64,000 nt of DNA from Rutpela maculata. Taxonomy: Eukaryota; Arthropoda; Insecta; Coleoptera; Cerambycidae. Made by a program: the position numbers and the translations under genes. Below the pieces are notes generated by a model. It saw only the letters and a program-made list of their open reading frames with translations, was not told the DNA's origin and made no database searches. The stretch covers positions 8,673,208 to 8,737,207 of the forward strand of contig OW386286.2 of NCBI GenBank assembly GCA_936432065.2, given 5' to 3'. Shown here one piece after another: positions 56,521 to 64,000 of this stretch. Each line of letters begins with the position of its first letter. The stretch's first letter is position 1.

Positions 56521-56914
56521 TTATGATCTCAAACCTCATGCAAATTGCCTTAAACATAATATCTAAATGTTCCTCGTCAGAGGGCCTTAGTGTCAAAACA
56601 GTTATTGTTCCATTCACCAAAAGAAGAAAACTAAATCTGAGATGTTCTCCTATGTTAAATGGAACAATAATGAATCTTTCCAGCGAAGTCAAGTATCTAG
56701 GAGTAATCCTGGATCAAAAACTTACCTGGAACTCGCATTTGGAAAGCAACCACGGCTATCTGGACCTACGCATCATGTATATGGTGGCCAAAAACAAAAG
56801 AAAAACTAGCACAAAGACTGTCTAGAGACTACAGGGGCAATGTGCTCCTGTCCCATAGCAGCTATGGAGGCAACGGTGGACCTAATTCCTCTGCATCTGC
56901 ATGTGAGGCTGCAC

Positions 56915-57479
56915 CACTGAACTCTACTATTATAAATGGAAGGCCAATATAGGTATATGCGCGTGAACAAAATACGGCAATTACGCCACAGATTAAAACT
57001 CAAAATATGAAGCCACGCGTTGACGCAGTAGAGAAATTGATGTCTGTGCTTGAACCAAACGGCTGTCTACGGAAGTTATGCGCTGACGCGATTCTGTGTT
57101 TTATTCGTTTCCCATAGATTCCGTAGCGTAAGTCTTGGATTAGATGAAATTTACAGAGTCGATGTCACTCATTTTATTCTTTGTTTATTTCTGTCATTTA
57201 TGTAAAGTTGTTATAAATTGATTATTTTGTGAAATATATTTTGTGACTGTTATAAACAGTTAATTGAGACAATATGGTGCAATCTTGTATGGTACTGTGT
57301 TGGAAGAATCGTTGCAAAGTCCTGGGTTTTAAACAGTTACAGTAACAATAAGACCGGCTCTGGCGTATTTTGAAGTGCGTTTGCGCTCCGCTTGACGGTC
57401 GCCATACTTGCGCGAGGTTCAATTTCACGTAAAAATTGGTATGGATATTGACCTTCCATTTATATAGTAGAGTTCAGTG
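56915..57479 (+). mobile_element. 565-bp element with possible THAP exon, inside the LINE
   Basis: The ends CACTGAACTCTACTAT and ATAGTAGAGTTCAGTG are inverted, and the match continues with AATGGAAGG to about 38 bp with a few mismatches. The flanks are ggctgcac on both sides (56907-56914 and 57480-57487). At 57274 a short frame reads MVQSCMVLCWKNRCKVLGFK, which resembles the first residues of a THAP domain (C-x3-6-C, NR). Eight-base duplications and a THAP domain together are typical of P elements; both features also allow a hAT. The assignment is tentative. Confidence 0.75.
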
Positions 57480-58320
57480 GGCTGCACTCAGTGTCCTAAG
57501 GCTGAATCAGGCACTTAAATTCGAACCAGGCGACGTGGTTGGTCACTTCAATTTGAATCCATGACCAAACCCACTGACTCAATCCCAATCAAGCATAACT
57601 TTGACAATCCGTTTGATGTGCTGATTGAGAGCTGTCAAGCGAGCAGAGTCGAAGCACTGCGGTTGGAGAAAGAGTCACTCATCTGGTACACAGAATATGG
57701 CAGAAAGGATAGGTGTGGCCGTAGCGGAACCTAAATGCAGGCTATCTAAAGCCCTTGGCATCACCCCAACATTCTTCCAGGCAAAAATCTATGCTATAGA
57801 TATGTGCCCAGAAATGCTTTAACAAAGTTATTCGAAGGTCAAATATCTATGTACTTTCAGATAACCAGGCAACACTAAAGGCTCTTGGGTCCTATACCTT
57901 CGAGTCTAAAGTTACCTGGGAATGCAGACAATCCCTGAAGCAACTTGCAAAAACAAGGACAACAAACAAACAAACACAAACCTTGATGTGGGTTCCAGGG
58001 CATGAGGGAATAGAAGTCAATGAATTAGCTGACGGCCTTTCAAGAAACCCCATTTTTCGGATCCGAAGTGTTTGTTGTTTATCTAAGGGACACATAACGG
58101 AGGAGGTCAAAAATGGAGAAAGGGATAAAAGAAGTCCTACTGGAGGAATAAATTTATAACCTATTCGACAAAGAAAGCCACAAGGCTTCTCGAACTCGAA
58201 AAGTTCGACCTAAGACTGATCACAGGCCTCTTAACTGGTCGTTACCCCTTGAGATACCGTCTCAAGAACATGGGTATGACAGAAGATGGTAAATTTTTGC
58301 TAGCAGTGACTCTCCACGAC

Positions 58321-59995
58321 TAAGTGTAGTGGAGGAAGGCAAAGTAGTACGTCCATGGCTGCGATAGGCATTATTAACATTACTCCCGTTATCCCTAGAC
58401 GGGCCATTCTTTGTAGTTTTCTCACTGCCTCCCCTTTTCCGGAATTTTACTACCACATCAGAGAGGCACAGGTTATTATTGGTACCACAATCCTTTGGTA
58501 CAACCAGTGCACCATTTTTGGTTGTGGTCCCCAGTTTTTCTGCAGGATCCTAAGGCCAAGTCACTCTGCCCAGATGTGTTAGGAAGTTTAATTTTGTATC
58601 GAAAGTGTTACGACTCCGCAGCGAGGAGGTGCTGTTATGCAATATTCCTTAGGGCGAATACATGCAACTACAGTGTTTTCTCTTCGCTGTCACAGTTTAA
58701 AAGTGGAATGAAAATGAATTTTGTGTTTGCCGGATAGTAAAATCGCATAAACTGCTAACGAACAAAACTAACATTTATTATTATTGTAGCAATTGTAAGG
58801 AATGGAAATTGGTTTGTACCTTTTTTGTCGATTTCATGATGTCATATCTGCACGACCAGAAAATTGGCATTAAATCCAACGACATAATATATGACAAATT
58901 GCTTTCTTGCAACAGTTTATTAATGAGCAGATTTTTTAATGTCAATATTTTTATCATGTTTTAGCAATTATTATGAATAGAATAGAATATAAAACTGGTC
59001 TTTTATTTAATTTATAGGTACATATGTAATAAATAAAGCTCATACATAATTGATTAACATGTAAACAGCAAAATAATGATTAATTTCCGATGTCCTTTGT
59101 AACGAATTCCCGCAAGAATTTTCTCCGCTTAATCAAATTGACATAATTTCTTGGAATATGCGTGACAATTTGTAATAACAATAAGATATAAAATCATTAA
59201 TTATTCTAGTTTGCAAATATATCGAGAAAATATTCCAAATCAATTTCAGAGCAATAAATATGTTACTTATAATTAAAATGTAAGTTACGATAATATATTA
59301 AAGAAGTTATTACTATTATTGATAAATTGATAACGGAATAAAGTCGTGTGACTACCTGTATTTATCTACTATAATTTTGATGTTTGCTCGAGCCTGCCTA
59401 TTAATATGCTACCAGTTTGTCATAATTCGTAATTGTTTATAGTTTAATAACAGATAAAATAGATATTTAAAAAATGCATTCAAATATATAGATATATTTC
59501 TGGTTTGCATTATGAAGCATTAATTATTCACATTTATTTAAAACTAACCATTTGATTGGGAAAGTGGGCCGGCACAGCAACTCGTTTACTAGCAATGATT
59601 TATGCTTTGTCATAAATTTAGAGAATTGCACTCAGTCCATGAAAGAATATTTTACAGTGATTGCGATATTTTATAAAATATATCCATGTTATATCCTAAA
59701 AATGAAATGTGGACCAATCTATTTTGTTTATCTGAACTATTTATAGTGGTGGTGCGTTTTTAAATTAATAGGTTGGCATAAACTTCATTATTTAGAGAAC
59801 ATGTTCTGTTGTCAGCAATGTCAGGTATTCATCTCATTCGTTACCGTCGAGCCCAAGCAGCCACTTTACGGTGGAGTCAGTTGACAGTCCCATTCCGTGG
59901 GGGGTCCTTACTGGTTCATTCCGGGAGCTCCGGCCCAACAGTTAGTTGTCGAATGATTGAATTAAACCTTGGCAAAAAAAGCTGACTCAGGATAA
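58321..59995. other. Gene-free AT-rich stretch
   Basis: After the LINE tail a 300-bp GC-richer part (58330-58700) could be LINE 3' sequence. From 58740 the DNA is very AT-rich. A GC-richer patch at 59830-59950 may be part of a LINE on the minus strand; not resolved. Confidence 0.45.
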
Positions 59996-61015
59996 GTAAA
60001 AGGAATTTTTTCTCTTTCTCTTCCTAAACGGTCTACTTCTTCATTGCTGTCTATGTCATCATGTCTGTGCACTCATACAGGTTTCACTCAATTGTGTTTG
60101 CACAACTCAATCGAGATATTCTGACAGTTTAGTGTCAGCTTATAGAGCACTGAAGAGTCCGGAAAGCTATCTAATTGTCGCCGCATATGTAAATATGTCA
60201 ATAAAACCTCTTCCAAGAGCAAGCGTAAGCTGGTTCTTAGAATAGGTTTATAATATTCCATTCTACCTTCGCTTGGATACTTGCCAAGTGATGTCTATGA
60301 ACAAGTCTTTGGTTTGCATCGTCTACATCAACGCCGGTTCCCTCCTGAGTCTTCGATCCGTCTGTATACTATTCCAGATCTCCGTGATTCAGAAAATGTC
60401 GTTTATCGTATTTCTAATCACCTCGACTACGGAACACGACTGTATCCGGAATAGTAAATCTGTAGATAGGAAGACATCAGTCATCCTCTGATTAAGTGAT
60501 GGACCTGGATTCTTACTAGAACTAGAAAATTTGTATGTCGCAACTCCTTACCCACCGCTCTCCACATTCTAGACTTGAACACTAGGTTTGCTCTGCTTTC
60601 CTAAATTTCAGTTCCACTTCAATATGAAAAAGAGTCCAAGGATGGCCTCCATTGCAATCGTTAAAGTGGTCTTGTCTACTTCTCTTATTCCTAGATAGGC
60701 TAACATTTAAACTTGATATAAGCGAGTCTTAATTGTTGAGCGCTCCTGCGCCACAACACCAAGACCATACCCTTCGAGAGTTTTTACATCTAGAAAATGG
60801 TCTTGGAGTCGAAGTGTTTTAACATCTATGGAGATGCGGGGCTTTCCTTGTCTCAACTTCTTCGCGGCCCTTCGAAAGAAGTTGAAATCGATTATTTCTC
60901 TCCTTTTTTGAACTCTACCAGGGTTTACAGGGCACGCATCTGCTACATCAAATCTGAACTACGTTGGGATCCTTTGCATCAACCCAGAAATAACCACTTC
61001 GAATTGACCTCATAT
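59996..61015 (-). pseudogene. LINE ORF2 with RNase H remnant, minus strand
   Basis: The minus strand encodes IVYTDGSKTQEGTGVDV (60300-60385), the start of an RNase H with its first aspartate, followed by LASIQAKVE. Upstream (about 60600-60720) AYLGIREVDKTTLTIAMEAI resembles the reverse transcriptase thumb segment (ACL.ITGA...TPT.A.E). Stops and slips break the frame throughout. It is a second LINE of the RNase H-bearing type, opposite in direction to the one at 55320. Confidence 0.65.
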
Positions 61016-61551
61016 TAATTTAGTATTACCATGTGCATAAAAATCTGCTTCGCTTAATTTGACCAGTAACCCGTCCAACGGAAATGTTCAACCTTTTGGG
61101 ATTCGTACCTTTGGGAGTCACATTAAAAATTGCAAAATTTTTGAAACTTACAAACCTAAAGGCCTATGCTGGCCACTATCTACGCTGCACTTCAGCCACT
61201 CTATATATATTTTTTCTTTGTTTACCATAAGAATAGAATATACATGGATAGGTACTATTTAACTTAGATAGTGCTCCTTGTAGAAGGAGGTGGAAACATG
61301 ACCAACTTAAAGAAAAACGGTGTTGGCAATCTAAGAGTGTAGCGGAAGGTTATCTCGAAAACTCGTTACAAAATAGGATAAACATTGTCCAAACTATACA
61401 AAATGCACGAGTAACCACAGAACCAAGAAATATATAGACCCTTGAAATTCCATCAAGCCGTAGGGAACTGTACCATCAATATTAAAATATGTAAAAATTA
61501 ATTAGTATTAGTATTAGTTTGTAATATAAAAGATTTAGCTAGTTCATTTTC
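61016..61551. other. No recognised gene
   Basis: Mixed composition, possibly part of the LINE upstream region; no motif identified. Confidence 0.4.
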
Positions 61552-64000
61552 AGTGGCGGATCCAGGGCGGCACAGGGGCACATGCCCCCCTTGTCGATTA
61601 TATTGGTATTCGTTTTTTATTAAATAATAGTGATTTATGAACAACAATATTAATTGTTACTGTACCATATATACATATGTAAGGCACGCCCAATAAGAAA
61701 TTTTAGTTTCTTAACTATCTACAAGGGTGCTATAAAACGATTTATAAAATGCCTTGAAAAATCAATTTTGCTGTAACAACATCCCTGACACCAATATAAA
61801 GCAGCTTCTAGACTAAAAGGGCTCTCTCTTATGAAGGTTGTTAAGACTTTTTTTTAAATTCTCTCATAAAACTCCTCAGAGTGACATAGTGCCACTCTTG
61901 AAAATCTTGTCTGGGCCTTTTTAAAACTTTTATCAAAATCTATTTTAAAGCCAAATGGACTTTTTTTATGATCTTGTATTAATAGAAAACACATAGAAGG
62001 CTATCTTAAAACTGTCTATAAAACACTTATAAGTCGATATCAGGAGTGAAAAGCTATAAAATGTCCATGAAGAAATCCAAATAATAGTAATATTACATTT
62101 ATTATTTCTAAACTGATTCAAGCAAACACTGGATCAATACGAAGATAAAATGTACTTGAAACTTATAAAAGTAGGGTGGTACACAGTATATATCTTATCT
62201 CTCTCTATAAGATCGATTTAAAAAAGCCAAAAGGCATCAATTATGACAAAAAATTTGAAACCAATGGCAGTTTATCGTTAAAACCACAAAAAATAGGCCC
62301 AAAAAATAAGCGCGCCACCGAAATAATGATGATAATTTAATATCCATAAAAAATTAGACAAAGTTTGCATAGACGCGTTAATCGACAAATACAAAAAAAA
62401 AAGATACTTGCTGGTTCCTAGGGTCATTTTCAGTCAGTTTTTGTGATTGTATCTTAATTTGCCAAAGAAAAATTGAACATTTTTATTACGTTTGTAAAAT
62501 TGACCTTGAATACTTTTATAACAAGAAAATAAGGCCAGCCAATTAAATAAAACCTAATTTTCATTTGCAGTCTTCTTAAACTATATATTCTAGTAATGGT
62601 AATGGCCTAGAACAAAATTTAAAATTCTTTATTCTCAAAGACAAACATTTGTATAAGAAACGTTACATTGTACTATAAATGAAGCCCATTTAGTCTTTTT
62701 GTAGATTATCATAAATAATTCCTTCCTTACACAAGTGCAAATACACTTAGCGAAAATCAAATGGGCTTCATAAGGCTATACTAAAATCGCAATAAAATCT
62801 TTGGGATTTGAGAGAGCCGCCGACAAGACGAATCCGCCTGAGAACTTTAAACTTAACCTATAAATTTTCATATCCTACTAATAATTTTCACAGCTCCAGT
62901 GCTGCAGCGACGTATATTCATTTCGAATTTTTAGTTAAAAGGCCAGTAGAGCCCAAAATACTCTACAAACCCAAAAGGTGTCTTTAAAACTAAATTGGGC
63001 GAGTTTTATGCCGGGTCATTTGAATATCTGAAAAATTATGTAGGTCAAGAGAAATATTGAAGTAGAATAGAGAAACTTGGTTGATTAAAATAACATTTAA
63101 ATTTTGTTAAATAATAGCAAAACAATAAAAGCTAACACATTTTTATAACATATTAAGTGAAATTTTTTACATTTCGTGTTCTTCGTCTAGTTGAAAATGT
63201 TTTTTATTTTGAAACTCAACAGGTTGCCTGCTTCGCTCTCATTACATAAAGAAATATGCGTTCAGAGAAACTCGAGGCTACTCTTTTATATTTTCGTCCA
63301 CATTTCCAGAAAATACATAACGGTTTCATCAAAACATTTGTCAAGGATGTCTTAATAGACTAGTTTTGTAATGACCTTTAATAAGTACTAATAGCATTGG
63401 AAATGTCTAGTTTTAAAAATAACTTAAAATGTATTTACTGCATACTTGTTAAACCGAAAGGAATAATTTAAAGCCTATTTAAATCTTAATGGAATCTAAG
63501 AAGATAATAAAACTATTTAGCTTTATGGAGAGTTTTATGTAGGTTATGATAAACCCATTACAAATACATATTATCCTAGAAGCAAATTAGCTTTATAATT
63601 AGGTCTTGCAGAATGCTTTAAAATTTACCTTATAAGAGCAAATATACTTGAAGCCTAAAAGATCTTAATCACAACATCAACAAAGCGATAGACTATTTTA
63701 TAACCTTGACAAAACTTTCTTAAAACAAAACCTCCTGAAGACCAAATGATTTTTAAATTGTTTATTGGGCGTGCCCCCCTTGTCGTTTATTTTGGCAAAA
63801 AGGCCGGAGCACGAGAAATTTGTTGCGATTTTTCATTTGTGAGTGGATTTTTTTTTGTGATCTGCCCCCTGCTCATCAATTCATCAATTTTCATTTCTGA
63901 GTGAAATATTTTTTTGTGATTTGCTACCCCCAGCTCATTGAATATACCAATTTTGCGCCTGCGGCGCATTTTTCATGCTTGTGCCCCCTTGTTAATTCAC
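61552..64000. mobile_element. hAT-like element, left end only in window
   Basis: The terminus CAGTGGCGGATCCAGG at 61552 is the kind seen at the other hAT-like MITEs here. The right end lies beyond the window, so the target duplication cannot be checked. It contains an insertion at 61683-63775. The segments at 61589-61613 and 63774-63797 (CCCCCCTTGTCG then TTAT.TTGG) are direct copies on both sides of that insertion. Confidence 0.5.
61683..63775. mobile_element. 2,093-bp non-coding element with GGCACGCCC ends
   Basis: The ends are perfect 14-bp inverted repeats, GGCACGCCCAATAA. No protein-like frame was found inside. A motif of the form AAGCC(C)AWWWRG or its reverse recurs at about a dozen positions (for example 61948, 62226, 62678, 62757, 62938, 63470, 63650), suggesting repeated binding sites. 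No clean target duplication could be read, since the surrounding CCCCCC runs obscure it. Confidence 0.65.

Larger units (their letters stand above)
55320..58320 (+). pseudogene. I/LOA-like LINE ORF2 with RNase H, broken by two insertions
   Basis: The order along the plus strand is as expected for ORF2. After the nuclease-proximal linker (FTQAYLEEDARRPTRKEK at 55530) comes WREVKVAFIPKIGRRPP and EPKSYRPISLT (reverse transcriptase start, 55770-55870). Then CPQGGVL near 56130, and DDLLHKLSNSLFNVQGYVDD with VDDVV as the catalytic block (56180-56250). After the first insertion come EVKYLGVILDQKLTWNSHLE (56680-56750) and, after the second, an RNase H (57820-58060: SDNQATLKALGSYTF, TLMWVPGHEGIEVNELADG). 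The tail has LLTGRYPLRYRLKNMGM (58240). There are numerous frameshifts and stops. RNase H at the C-terminus places it near the I/LOA group, though the clade is inferred. Confidence 0.88.

Noticed and set aside
1..64000. CRISPR array, bacterial operon, plasmid origin or integrated phage
   Set aside because: There are no regularly spaced repeats of CRISPR type, no ribosome-binding-site-led gene strings, and all recognised genes are eukaryotic transposon genes.

Overview
The window looks like transposon-packed nuclear DNA from an arthropod, most likely an insect with a large AT-rich genome. The inference rests on decayed Tc1-type, hAT, THAP/SWIM, Crypton-like and P-like DNA elements, CR1/Jockey- and I/LOA-like LINE pieces, a Ty3/Gypsy element, long foldback MITEs and CAGACAGA microsatellite repeats. 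I found no convincing intact host gene. Almost every recognisable reading frame is a transposase, recombinase or reverse transcriptase in some state of decay.

Layout. 0-12 kb: a small MITE, a Tc1-type element with very long terminal inverted repeats and a dead transposase (1992-4372), a TA-flanked foldback MITE (7525-8049), a Crypton-like recombinase fragment (8203-8622), and the first copies of a dispersed family called R here (about 0.5-0.8 kb, a CAGA/CCGA microsatellite and a 3' hairpin; at least 12 copies in the window). 12-20 kb: LINE remnants, nested hairpins, and a foldback element (16917-19032) split by a 1,460-bp hAT derivative that carries an inverted duplication of its own interior. 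20.9-25.5 kb: an element with about 250-bp inverted ends and a broken cysteine-rich/PIN-like gene, split by a 3,040-bp hAT-type element with an almost complete transposase. 26-40 kb: a 164-bp MITE and its probable full-length relative, a 3,404-bp hAT element (33497-36900) whose transposase has a single apparent frameshift; a block of clustered R copies; two more hAT derivatives; and a two-gene element (36909-39815) with a THAP exon and a SWIM-type exon pointing inward from TIR-like ends that each carry TGACGTCA. 40-54 kb: more R copies, a 2.8-kb composite inverted repeat (44437-47266), and a 5'-truncated Ty3/Gypsy element (50293-52588) inserted in a LINE reverse transcriptase with the target duplication ATAA. 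55-64 kb: LINEs with RNase H, one holding two further nested DNA elements with perfect 8-bp target duplications, and an incomplete hAT-like element running off the window end.

The main value of the window is as a record of nested insertions. Eight elements have exact 8-bp target duplications and one has a near-exact one, so their boundaries and insertion order can be read directly. All alignments were made by eye; identity statements are approximate.
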